DNA from: Alkalicoccobacillus gibsonii
GTDB taxonomy: Bacteria > Bacillota > Bacilli > Bacillales > Bacillaceae_D
DNA length: 64,000 bases
Direction of reading: 5' to 3'
Assembly (NCBI RefSeq): GCF_016798245.1
Contig: NZ_JAEUZA010000002.1
Span: forward strand, 1-64,000
In this document: positions 40,399 through 48,280 of the stretch, piece after piece
Position numbering within the stretch: the stretch's first letter is position 1
Layout of the letters: each line of letters opens with the position of its first letter
Made by a program: the position numbers and the translations under genes
The notes under the pieces: generated by a model
What the model was told of the DNA's origin: nothing
The model's database searches: none
Seen by the model: only the letters and a program-made list of their open reading frames with translations

Positions 40399-41248
40399 AA
40401 CCAAAACGGTATTCATTATGACCTTTCTTCTCTTAAACCTTTTTCTTGGCTATCAGCTTTACGAAGTGAATGACGAAAATCAACTGAGCCTGATCAGTGG
40501 GAATAGCACACAGGATCGGTTGAGAGAAAACAAAATTAGTATTGATGTCGAACTTCCAGATGACTTAGAAGAAGTCGAATATCTGGTTGGCGAAAAGGAA
40601 AAAAGAAATTCTACGGACGTTGATGCACTTGCTCTAAACGGGCAAACGGCAGAGCTCAAAGATGAGCAAACCATCGTCTCAACGCTAGATGATCCGTTTC
40701 CGATTGGCGAAGAACGAGAAACCCTTAATCAGTTTCTAACCGCCTATGTAACAAACGGGGATGAATATCAATTTGTTCGAGAAGAGAATAACGTGATCTA
40801 CCTTGATCAGATATTCGATGAATTGCCTGTGTTCACGAACCAGAATGAGCCCTTAAGATTACTTGTGAACACGGACAATGAAGTGTATGCCTATGAGCAG
40901 GAGTATTGGAATTTCGAGAAGCAAGGAGATCCAAAGGATACACTCATAAACTTACGTGCCATTGAAACGTTATTTAATCAACAATATATAACGATGAATC
41001 AACGGGTCACAGACTTTCAGCTAGGCTATTACAGCTTTTTTAAAGAGTCTCGAGTCTTTGCTCCAATTATGCGAATCGTCGTCGATAAAGGCGAGGACCT
41101 GGGCGAGGTTACGTATCTCGTTAATGCCTTTGAAGGGACTGTCCAAGAACAAGGAATCCTCGATGAAGAGGAAGAATCTCTTGATCTTGACCTTGTAGAG
41201 CCTGATGAGGAACGTGAGTCTGATGAAGAAGAGATGATAGAGGATTAA
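40385..41248 (+). CDS. walI: WalK regulatory protein WalI (YycI)
   Basis: This 287-residue single-pass membrane protein begins MNWSRTKTVFIMTFLLLNLFL. The YycH/YycI-type extracytoplasmic domain ends in a strongly acidic tail rich in Glu and Asp. The ATG at 40385 has GAAGGAGGAG upstream, inside walH. It completes the WalKHI membrane complex. Confidence 0.93.
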   Translation: MNWSRTKTVFIMTFLLLNLFLGYQLYEVNDENQLSLISGNSTQDRLRENKISIDVELPDDLEEVEYLVGEKEKRNSTDVDALALNGQTAELKDEQTIVSTLDDPFPIGEERETLNQFLTAYVTNGDEYQFVREENNVIYLDQIFDELPVFTNQNEPLRLLVNTDNEVYAYEQEYWNFEKQGDPKDTLINLRAIETLFNQQYITMNQRVTDFQLGYYSFFKESRVFAPIMRIVVDKGEDLGEVTYLVNAFEGTVQEQGILDEEEESLDLDLVEPDEERESDEEEMIED

Positions 41249-41266
41249 CCGGAAAGGAGGCCACTT

Positions 41267-42061
41267 ATGGCCTTGCGATTTAGTGTATTGGCTAGTGGCA
41301 GTACAGGAAACGCCATGTATGTGGAAACACCCACACAGCGTTTGCTGGTCGATGCTGGCCTCAGCGGAAAAAAGATGGACGAGCTGTTTCAGGAAATTGA
41401 TCGTGATCCCAAGGAGCTTGACGGGATCCTGGTTACCCATGAACACAGTGATCATATAAAAGGTGTCGGTATCTTTGCCAGACGCCACAAACTACCGATC
41501 TATGCCAACGAAAAAACATGGAACGCCATGGAAAGTAATCTTGGCACCATTCCAGTTGATCAAAAGTTCCATTTTAATATGGAAACCGTACGTAGCTTCG
41601 GTGATCTGGAAGTAGAATCCTTTGGCGTATCCCATGATGCGGCTGAGCCGATGTTTTATGTGTTTCGTCACAACGGTCGCAAGCTAGTCATTGCGACTGA
41701 CATGGGCTATGTGAGTGACCGGATTAAAGGAACGATCAAAGGAGCAGACATGTTTGTCTTTGAATCGAACCATGACTTAAACATGCTGCGTATTGGCCGT
41801 TATCCTTGGAACGTGAAGCGTCGCATCCTAAGTGATGTTGGCCACGTGTCCAACGAAGATGCAGCACTTGCTCTCACAGACGTGATCGGCGATACAACAA
41901 GCCGAATCTACCTCGCGCACCTTAGCCTTGATAACAACATGAAGGACCTCGCCCGACTCACCGTTGAGCAGAGCCTGCGTGAACAAGGCATGGGCGTTGG
42001 CGAGCAATTTGAATTATATGATACCGATCCATTAAAGCCTACCGCTTTAACGGTGGTTTAG
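41267..42061 (+). CDS. walJ: Metallo-beta-lactamase fold hydrolase WalJ (YycJ)
   Basis: This 264-residue MBL-fold nuclease-like protein has the metal motif [10 protein letters not shown] (HxHxDH), the following [11 protein letters not shown], and a downstream [12 protein letters not shown] His. B. subtilis YycJ is a 5'-3' DNA exonuclease implicated in mismatch repair and coordinates with walRK by operon position. The ribosome site is AAAGGAGG. The second half is C-rich on this strand. Confidence 0.95.
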   Translation: MALRFSVLASGSTGNAMYVETPTQRLLVDAGLSGKKMDELFQEIDRDPKELDGILVTHEHSDHIKGVGIFARRHKLPIYANEKTWNAMESNLGTIPVDQKFHFNMETVRSFGDLEVESFGVSHDAAEPMFYVFRHNGRKLVIATDMGYVSDRIKGTIKGADMFVFESNHDLNMLRIGRYPWNVKRRILSDVGHVSNEDAALALTDVIGDTTSRIYLAHLSLDNNMKDLARLTVEQSLREQGMGVGEQFELYDTDPLKPTALTVV

Positions 42062-42070
42062 AGATGAGGA

Positions 42071-42098
42071 GATCCAGCTGATGCTGGGTCTTTTTTTG
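42071..42098 (+). terminator. walJ terminator
   Basis: GATCCAGC / GCTGGGTC (8 bp, one G-T pair) with a tetraloop is followed by TTTTTTT, at the end of the wal operon. Confidence 0.92.
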
Positions 42099-42108
42099 TT
42101 ACGCAGAT

Positions 42109-42281
42109 TTAGCAAGAAGGGAAGGAGCATTAGTAAGAAGAATGGGGTGAATACATCGCGATTGAGGGAAAATACATCAGGAAAAAGGTGAATACATCAC
42201 GTTGGAGCCCAAATACATCGAGAAAACAGAAAATACATCACGTCCCACACAAAATACATCCGTTCAAACCAAAATTACATC
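42109..42281 (+). repeat. Phased repeat array C (word AATACATC every 20/21 nt)
   Basis: Two TTAG(C/T)AAGAAG words (42109, 42130) lead into AATACATC at 42150, 42171, 42191, 42212, 42232 and 42253, and a final AATTACATC ending at 42281. Successive intervals are 21, 20, 21, 20, 21, 20, 21, 21. The 12-nt spacers are unrelated in sequence. The left words match those of array B, so this array is a hybrid of two word types. G-rich at left, C-rich at right. It lies between the walJ terminator and the next gene. Confidence 0.9.
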
Positions 42282-42342
42282 CCCCTTCACCCTCATAAAC
42301 AGGTACACTAATCTCAAACCTATCATACAAGGGGAGAATACG

Positions 42343-43941
42343 ATGACGCAGGCTATCCTATCTCGTTTATATGATCAGATCGACCAAACCACTGACCGCA
42401 CGACACACTTTGTGTCAACCAACAACCAGCTTGAAGCGATGGTAACGAAGGCGCACGTTCAGCTCAATCAATGTATTAAAGACCACGGCAATGGCAAACC
42501 CGTGCTACATGAAGGTGGAATCTATCACGGAACCTGGCTTGAGAGCACCGGCACCATTAATGCTGAGATCCTCTCGCGCTTTTTACCCGACATCGCACAA
42601 CACACATTCGAGCAGTTCGCCACCCATCAAAGCGCAGACGGCCTCATCCCGTATAAAGTAACGCCGGACGGACCGAATTACCGCCAAATCCAGCTTGTTT
42701 CACCGCTCGCACGAAGTGTCTGGTCACACTACCAGCTCAACGGCCGCGACACAGCATTCCTGAAAAAGATGTATGATGCCATGGCTCAGTATGACACGTG
42801 GCTCACCACATACCGGAACACTCGCCAAACCGGCTGCGTCGAAGCTTTTTCAACGTTTGATACCGGGCATGATCGCTCGCCTCGCTTCTGGCATGCACCT
42901 GATGTGCCGCACACAGGTAATGCAACCCAGTGCCACCCGGATTCACCGCATCTCCCGTTTCTTGCACCGGATCTCACGGCGAATGTGTATTGCCAAAGGC
43001 TATATCTAGCAAAAATAGCAGCTGAGCTCGAAGATAAGACTCACGACTGGCTCACTCTCGCCGATCAAAGCCTCCACAGTCTGATGGAGCATTGCTATCA
43101 TAAAGACGATCACTTTTTCTATGATCTCGACCGAAACCATCAGCATGTAAAAGTTCAATCGGATGTGCTGCTGCGTGTGCTTGCCTGCGAAGTCGGAGAT
43201 GATGCCTTTTTCAAACAAGCACTCAGCCGCTATCTCCTCAATACAAAAAAGTTTTTCTCAGCTTATCCATTCACGTCCATTGCACTTGATGATCCGAGAT
43301 TTGACCCGACATCAACGGCGTACAACAGCTGGTCTGGCACAAGTAATTTCCTAAGTTTGATCCGTGCTCCACATGCCTTTGAAGCACATGGGCATTACGT
43401 GGAACTCTCGTGGGTGCTACAGCCAATTTTAACGGCGTTCGCGCACATGGATCGCTTCCCACAAACGCTCCATCCGTGGACAGGTGAAGCTGGTTTTACC
43501 GACATCTATTCACCGTCGATCCTGTGCCTGCTTGATTACATCGAGCGCCTCTCTGGCATCCTGCCTCGACCAGATGGGGAGCTGTGGATCACTGGCTTGA
43601 CGCCGTATCCATTCCATCAGGAACACGAACAACATACGGTGGCATACAGCAGACATCACAACGATCACGAATATACGCTGACACACATAAACGAAACCTG
43701 CACCCTGTACAAGGATCGCGAGGAGCTAGCCACATTTCCTGCTGGCATCCGTTTCATCCTAAACAATGCAGATCAATCAATCTCTATTGTCGGTATGTCC
43801 GTGCGCACAATCAAAGGCACACTCACGTATCAACAAACCGACTATCCATTTCAAATCAAAGGAAACGAGATCCAAACGCTTCAAGCGGGAGCATGGGTTA
43901 CCACCCAATCACCCGGCATTGTTTCACCAACTTATGAATAA
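42343..43941 (+). CDS. Six-hairpin glycosidase-like protein (MGH1-type)
   Basis: This 532-residue protein is rich in His and Trp, with features of an (alpha/alpha)6-barrel glycoside hydrolase. It has GGIYHGTWLESTG, DTGHDRSPRFWH, YNSWSGTSNFLS and HPWTGEAGFTDIYSP, with a C-terminal beta region ending in PGIVSPTYE. The substrate is unknown and I could not identify the catalytic acids with confidence. The ATG at 42343 has AAGGGGAG upstream; an earlier in-frame start would translate array C and is rejected. No signal peptide, so it is probably cytoplasmic. It separates walJ from htrA, which are adjacent in B. subtilis. Confidence 0.72.
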   Translation: MTQAILSRLYDQIDQTTDRTTHFVSTNNQLEAMVTKAHVQLNQCIKDHGNGKPVLHEGGIYHGTWLESTGTINAEILSRFLPDIAQHTFEQFATHQSADGLIPYKVTPDGPNYRQIQLVSPLARSVWSHYQLNGRDTAFLKKMYDAMAQYDTWLTTYRNTRQTGCVEAFSTFDTGHDRSPRFWHAPDVPHTGNATQCHPDSPHLPFLAPDLTANVYCQRLYLAKIAAELEDKTHDWLTLADQSLHSLMEHCYHKDDHFFYDLDRNHQHVKVQSDVLLRVLACEVGDDAFFKQALSRYLLNTKKFFSAYPFTSIALDDPRFDPTSTAYNSWSGTSNFLSLIRAPHAFEAHGHYVELSWVLQPILTAFAHMDRFPQTLHPWTGEAGFTDIYSPSILCLLDYIERLSGILPRPDGELWITGLTPYPFHQEHEQHTVAYSRHHNDHEYTLTHINETCTLYKDREELATFPAGIRFILNNADQSISIVGMSVRTIKGTLTYQQTDYPFQIKGNEIQTLQAGAWVTTQSPGIVSPTYE

Positions 43942-43969
43942 AATCAAACCAACGAACGGAGCCGAGCAT

Positions 43970-44512
43970 ATGACACCATTTCCAACGATCACAACTGAAC
44001 GACTGATTTTAAGAGAAATCACACCAGCTGATGCGACAGCTATGTACGAATACCTATCCGATCCAGAGGTCACCAAGCAAATGGCTCTTGATCCTTATGA
44101 ATCACCCAAGGCAATTGCAGATGAGGAGATCCGTTGGTATCACTCCATTCGTGAAAAAGGGAAGGGCATCCGCTGGGGAATCACATTAAAGGACGAGAAC
44201 ATCGTCATTGGCAGCTGTGGGTTTCTAAACCGAGCAAAGCAACACAGTCGTGCCGAGATCGGATTTGAGCTACATCCCGCTCATTGGCGAAAAGGGATTG
44301 CTAGTGAAGCGATCCAGGCAGTCCTCTCCTATGGCTTTCATACATACGAGCTGCAACGAATTGAGGCGATTGTTGATCCAGCAAACACTGGCTCCAGACA
44401 GATCCTACAAAAGCATGGCTTCATTGAAGAAGGTCGGCTGCGCCAATACGAATACTTTGCCGGTGCGTACCAGGACGTGCTCATGTATTCTAATTTAAAA
44501 ACAGAATCGTAA
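43970..44512 (+). CDS. GNAT family N-acetyltransferase (RimJ/RimL-like)
   Basis: This 180-residue protein begins TPFPTITTERLILREITPADA, the RimJ/RimL entry motif. HPAHWRKGIASEAIQAVLSYGF is the acetyl-CoA loop, with NTGSRQILQKHGFIEEGRLRQYE. The family acetylates protein N-termini or small amines; the target is unknown. It begins 28 nt after the glycosidase-like gene, so the two may be co-transcribed. The ribosome site CGGAG is moderate. Confidence 0.88.
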   Translation: MTPFPTITTERLILREITPADATAMYEYLSDPEVTKQMALDPYESPKAIADEEIRWYHSIREKGKGIRWGITLKDENIVIGSCGFLNRAKQHSRAEIGFELHPAHWRKGIASEAIQAVLSYGFHTYELQRIEAIVDPANTGSRQILQKHGFIEEGRLRQYEYFAGAYQDVLMYSNLKTES

Positions 44513-44672
44513 TCAGGTTTAACGCCCTCTCGAATGTGGAAACATGATCCTATACATGTGCAGTTAGGCTAAAAGTCTCACCGCAATTTGCGTCTATTTG
44601 CATAAGTTCGCGTCATCTTTGTTGCAAACTATCTGAGCATTGTCAAAAATGTACAAAAACAATTCGCAGAAC

Positions 44673-44700
44673 TAGACCCCGCTGAATCTAGCGTTATAAT
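44673..44700 (+). promoter_or_regulatory. htrA promoter
   Basis: A perfect -10 TATAAT (44695-44700) has only a partial -35 (TAGACC, 44673-44678, 16-nt spacer), which fits an activated promoter. In B. subtilis htrA genes depend on the CssRS stress system; I see no clear CssR box here. Confidence 0.5.
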
Positions 44701-44753
44701 AGGATCAAAGCAAGACATTATACTCCCAAGGAGACAGAGAGGGGTAAGACAAG

Positions 44754-46034
44754 ATGGGCTATTATGATTCTCAAGACCCAAATAACAAATCAACACAGCA
44801 AGGACAGTATTCATCGGAACCAAGACATACAGAACCACAGGAACGTTACCGCAAGAAGAAGGGCAAAGGACGCACCGCACTTTCTGCATTCGGAGGGGCC
44901 GTACTCGGTGGACTCATCGTGGTGATGTCAACACCTGCCCTTTCAAGCTTAGGCTGGCTTCCTTACGAAATTGATGGCAATACACCAAACGAACAGGTGA
45001 ATAGCACGCAGATCGACAATTCAGAACCATCCCAAGCCGTTAACTTAAATGTTAGCTCTGGTATCACAGATGCCGTTGAAAAAGTATCAGACGCCGTGGT
45101 TGGTGTAACAAACATGCAGCAGAGCGATATCTTCTCTCAACAAGAGGCCGCTGAAGGAACGGGCTCAGGTGTCATTTATAAAAAAGAAGGCGGCAAAGCA
45201 TATGTGGTTACGAATAACCACGTTGTTGAAGGCGCAAACGAACTAACCGTCACACTAACAGACGGAACAGACGTCCCAGCCACTCTACTTGGCGCAGACC
45301 TAATTACGGACCTTGCTGTTCTTGAAATCGATGACGAGCACGTTGATACCGTTGCAACATTCGGTAACTCAGAAAACCTACGTGCCGGTGAACCTGCAAT
45401 TGCAATCGGGAATCCACTTGGTCAAAGCTTTGCAAGCTCCGTAACACAAGGAATTATCTCTGCTACAGAACGCAGCATTCCTGTAGACCTTGATGGTGAC
45501 GGACAACCAGACTGGAACGCTGAGGTTCTTCAAACCGATGCAGCGATTAACCCAGGTAACAGTGGTGGCGCACTGATTAATATAAATGGTGAAGTGATTG
45601 GAATTAACTCCATGAAAATTGCACAAAGCGCAGTAGAAGGAATCGGCTTCTCGATCCCAACTGCAGTCGCTGAACCAATCATTAGCGATCTAGAAACATT
45701 CGGTGAAGTCAAACGCCCTCAGCTTGGCGTAGGGATCCGCTCTCTAGCAGATATTCCAGTTCAGCACCGTACAGGCACATTGAACCTGCCGGAAGACATT
45801 GAAAATGGAGTGGTAGTGACAAGCGTTGCTCCAAACTCTTCTGCACAAAAAGCCGGACTACAGGAATATGATGTGATTGTTCAAATTGATGGGGAAGATC
45901 TGAACGAAGGCGCAGACCTCCGCCGCTTCCTTTACACAGATAGAAAAGTCGGCGACACCGTAACTGTCACTCTTTACAGAGACGGTAACAAACAAGACAT
46001 CGACGTGCAGCTACAAGAGCCACAAAGCTTCTAA
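44754..46034 (+). CDS. htrA: Serine protease HtrA-like (S1C, membrane-anchored)
   Basis: This 426-residue membrane-anchored chaperone-protease degrades misfolded secreted proteins. It has a cytoplasmic N-terminus, a membrane helix (about 45-65), and a trypsin-like domain with catalytic His156 (VTNNHVVEG), Asp186 (TDLAVLEID) and Ser270 (NPGNSGGAL). A C-terminal PDZ domain starts near RPQLGVGIRS. This is the YyxA/HtrC position after the wal operon. The gene is C-rich on the coding strand. Confidence 0.95.
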   Translation: MGYYDSQDPNNKSTQQGQYSSEPRHTEPQERYRKKKGKGRTALSAFGGAVLGGLIVVMSTPALSSLGWLPYEIDGNTPNEQVNSTQIDNSEPSQAVNLNVSSGITDAVEKVSDAVVGVTNMQQSDIFSQQEAAEGTGSGVIYKKEGGKAYVVTNNHVVEGANELTVTLTDGTDVPATLLGADLITDLAVLEIDDEHVDTVATFGNSENLRAGEPAIAIGNPLGQSFASSVTQGIISATERSIPVDLDGDGQPDWNAEVLQTDAAINPGNSGGALININGEVIGINSMKIAQSAVEGIGFSIPTAVAEPIISDLETFGEVKRPQLGVGIRSLADIPVQHRTGTLNLPEDIENGVVVTSVAPNSSAQKAGLQEYDVIVQIDGEDLNEGADLRRFLYTDRKVGDTVTVTLYRDGNKQDIDVQLQEPQSF

Positions 46035-46048
46035 TTTTAGATATCCAC

Positions 46049-46084
46049 AAAAAAGCAGTGACCGATCGCCGGCACTGCTTTTTT
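46049..46084 (+). terminator. htrA terminator
   Basis: AAAAAAGCAGTG / CACTGCTTTTTT (12-bp stem, 12-nt loop); A- and T-rich flanks make it bidirectional. Confidence 0.9.
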
Positions 46085-46119
46085 CCTGTGTAAAAGGTTA
46101 TCCACACCTATCCACAATC

Positions 46120-46150
46120 GTTAGGATCAGCTCCTAACCTGTGGTATAAT
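46120..46150 (+). promoter_or_regulatory. Promoter with inverted-repeat operator before the CxxH/CxxC gene
   Basis: GTTAGGA (46120-46126) and TCCTAAC (46132-46138) form a perfect 7-bp inverted repeat across the -35 position of a promoter whose -10 is TATAAT (46145-46150). A regulator bound here could block the polymerase; the DnaA boxes lie just upstream. Confidence 0.6.
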
Positions 46151-46179
46151 ATCGTTGAAAACGAAAGGACGGATATCTT

Positions 46180-46338
46180 ATGTATTACGCATGCGACGAG
46201 CATATTGAGCTTGCCCTCGACGTTGTTGTTGATGAAAATGAAGTCTTCCCGGTCATGGAAAAGCTTACACAAGAACAAGCCTTATCCACAGCCTGCAGCT
46301 TCTGCAAAAATCAAGCCATTTACTCCGTGACAAAATAA
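46180..46338 (+). CDS. CxxH/CxxC mini-protein (BA_5709-like)
   Basis: This 52-residue protein has two short metal-binding knots, YACDEHIELALD near the N-terminus and TACSFCKNQAIYSV at the C-terminus. It matches the small CxxH/CxxC family found next to rlmH in bacilli; zinc binding is likely and the function is unknown. The ribosome site is AAAGGACGG. A perfect DnaA box is embedded in the coding sequence (46282-46290). Confidence 0.85.
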   Translation: MYYACDEHIELALDVVVDENEVFPVMEKLTQEQALSTACSFCKNQAIYSVTK

Positions 46339-46408
46339 TCAGATACCCACAATGTTGATATGTGGATAACTTCTGTGGATAATAAATGAAAAAGGAGCCA
46401 TCAACACT

Positions 46409-46888
46409 GTGAATATCTCCATTCTAACGGTCGGAAAACTAAAAGAAAAATACCTCAAGCAAGGCATCGACGAATACACCAAACGACTCGGTGCCTACGC
46501 CAAGATCACCATCACCGAAGTCCCCGACGAAAAAGCACCCGAGAACCTAAGCCAAGAAGACATGCGCATCATCAAACAAAAAGAAGGCGAACGCCTCCTA
46601 GCCAAAATCCCACAAGACGCCCACGTCATCGCACTCGCCATCGACGGCCAGATGCAAACATCCGAACAACTAGCAGCCAACCTCAACCAGCTCGCCCTGC
46701 ATGGGAAGAGTAAGATTTGTTATGTCATTGGAGGATCGCTGGGATTGTCTGACGAAGTGCTGAAGAGAGCCAATGAGAAGCTGTCTTTTTCGAAGATGAC
46801 ATTTCCTCATCAGCTTATGCGGTTGATATTGGTGGAACAGGTTTATCGGGGGTTTAGGATTAATCGGGGGGAACCGTATCATAAATAA
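46409..46888 (+). CDS. rlmH: 23S rRNA (pseudouridine1915-N3)-methyltransferase RlmH
   Basis: This 159-residue SPOUT-fold methyltransferase modifies pseudouridine 1915 in helix 69 of 23S rRNA. It starts [15 protein letters not shown]. The knot loop is [16 protein letters not shown], and the family-defining end is [14 protein letters not shown]. The GTG at 46409 is the only plausible start; GGAG lies a little far upstream. Base composition flips from C-rich to G-rich inside the gene at about 46,700, which is unusual for a single gene. Confidence 0.95.
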   Translation: MNISILTVGKLKEKYLKQGIDEYTKRLGAYAKITITEVPDEKAPENLSQEDMRIIKQKEGERLLAKIPQDAHVIALAIDGQMQTSEQLAANLNQLALHGKSKICYVIGGSLGLSDEVLKRANEKLSFSKMTFPHQLMRLILVEQVYRGFRINRGEPYHK

Positions 46889-46909
46889 TGAAAATTGAAA
46901 TTTCAATAG

Positions 46910-46943
46910 AAAGTCTAACTGATGATATTAGTTAGACTTTTTT
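46910..46943 (+). terminator. rlmH terminator
   Basis: AAAGTCTAACT / AGTTAGACTTT (11 bp, 9-nt loop) followed by T. The AT-rich gap that follows (46944-47282) holds no gene that I can support and marks the boundary of the accessory region. Confidence 0.92.
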
Positions 46944-47282
46944 GATTTTAATATGAAAATTATGTATAATTAGGTGGAATATTGATATATTTAAACATAT
47001 CAATAATGAGATTCATAGTTTAAGAAGTTAGTGTACGGAGACTCACTACGTTGCACAACAACTTAAGAGAAACAAAAAGATTTTAAAAAGATATCTCTAA
47101 TAAATGAGTTTTGAGTTACTTTAGATGCTAAAAAAATCTACTTAAGTTATTTTTAGAGTGCCGTAAAATAAAAAATAACTCATATTCCTAAGAGTTTAAG
47201 TAAATTGAATGGATAAAAATTATTTTCATTTTAGAAGAATTTAATTAGTCAACATAAGTTTTCTTATAAGGATGGGGTATAT

Positions 47283-48194
47283 ATGATCTTAGACTTTATC
47301 TTAGGAATAATAATTATTATCTTGTTTCTGTTGTTAGTTATCCCTTATTTTATAAATATACTTAGTTGGTTTAAGCGGTTTAAAGACAAACTTAACAAAA
47401 TAAAAAGCAAAAACAAGGAAAAAAAAGAAAGAAAAACGTTTGTATTTAGTCTTAATTTAAACATATCAACAATATGGGGATACATTAAGAAGGAAAATAA
47501 AATTAAAAGTCAATTACTAATTATTCTTTTACCCATTACCCTTATTGCTTTCGTAAACAGTTCGGAGATTGGTTCAAAAATCCCTTCTAAATATACTGTT
47601 GTCATACTATTAATGTTTTTCTTTGGTCTGTTCTTATTGTTTAGGTCTAGCAATCAGTATGATAGTATATCTCCATATATTTTAAAGTTAACAATTCTAA
47701 TTCAATTCTCATCATCTTTTTTAGTAGTTGTCTTAGAACAACCTGAAAATTACTTACTTATAATAATTACAGTTTTATTCACAAGTTTTTACAGTTTGCT
47801 ATTAATAATAAGTGTATTAAGGGATTTTAAAAATAAATGGTTTCAATTATTTAATATCATTTTTGGTGTAAGTTTAATTCTATGTGTTACTGGAATATCT
47901 TTTGGCTCTTATTATTTTACACATAATGATGTTTTTGGATTTTTCACTCAAGAGGATATTGTGAATCTATCAAATGATAATACAGTTATAACTTGGATAC
48001 ATTTTCTTTTGTTAATTTCCAAAGGCTTGATTCCATTTTATAATTCTTCAAGTATGGAATTAGTAACTTTAGCTCAACCAGAGAGCTTTATTATTCTATT
48101 TGAATACGGAGTTGGTTTTATAATTAATGTGATTGTTATTGGCTTTTTTGTGTCATATTTTTCATCCCTGTTTATTAGTTCAGTAGATAAATAG
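47283..48194 (+). CDS. Hypothetical polytopic membrane protein beside McrBC
   Basis: The 303-residue protein has about eight hydrophobic segments: one at 2-27, a very basic cytoplasmic stretch rich in Lys (about 34-50), then helices near 80-95, 104-122, 133-152, 156-178, 185-212, 234-252 and 266-300. The last two flank a short loop, loosely like a pore domain, but no potassium-channel filter is present. I recognise no family. It is far more AT-rich than its neighbours, suggesting horizontal acquisition. It lies 86 nt before mcrB on the same strand. The start has GGATGGGG upstream. Confidence 0.72.
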   Translation: MILDFILGIIIIILFLLLVIPYFINILSWFKRFKDKLNKIKSKNKEKKERKTFVFSLNLNISTIWGYIKKENKIKSQLLIILLPITLIAFVNSSEIGSKIPSKYTVVILLMFFFGLFLLFRSSNQYDSISPYILKLTILIQFSSSFLVVVLEQPENYLLIIITVLFTSFYSLLLIISVLRDFKNKWFQLFNIIFGVSLILCVTGISFGSYYFTHNDVFGFFTQEDIVNLSNDNTVITWIHFLLLISKGLIPFYNSSSMELVTLAQPESFIILFEYGVGFIINVIVIGFFVSYFSSLFISSVDK

Positions 48195-48280
48195 TTCTAT
48201 TATATAAGTGACGTTATTACTCTAAATTTATTTTCTGGAAGTAGAGAAATATAAATAACTAATTGCATAGGAGGCTTACC

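Larger units (their letters stand above)
46098..46382. other. DnaA-box cluster outside oriC
   Basis: Four perfect DnaA boxes lie in 285 bp: TTATCCACA at 46098-46106 and 46282-46290, and TGTGGATAA at 46361-46369 and 46374-46382. A one-mismatch CTATCCACA is at 46108-46116. The first pair precedes the CxxH/CxxC gene promoter, one box is inside that gene, and the last pair precedes rlmH. This is more perfect boxes than either half of oriC shows in this window. Confidence 0.85.

Noticed and set aside
42202-42342. N-terminal extension of the glycosidase-like protein upstream of 42343
   Set aside because: It would translate array C into Thr-, Gln- and Asn-rich peptide. The ATG at 42343 has a good ribosome site and the upstream one does not.
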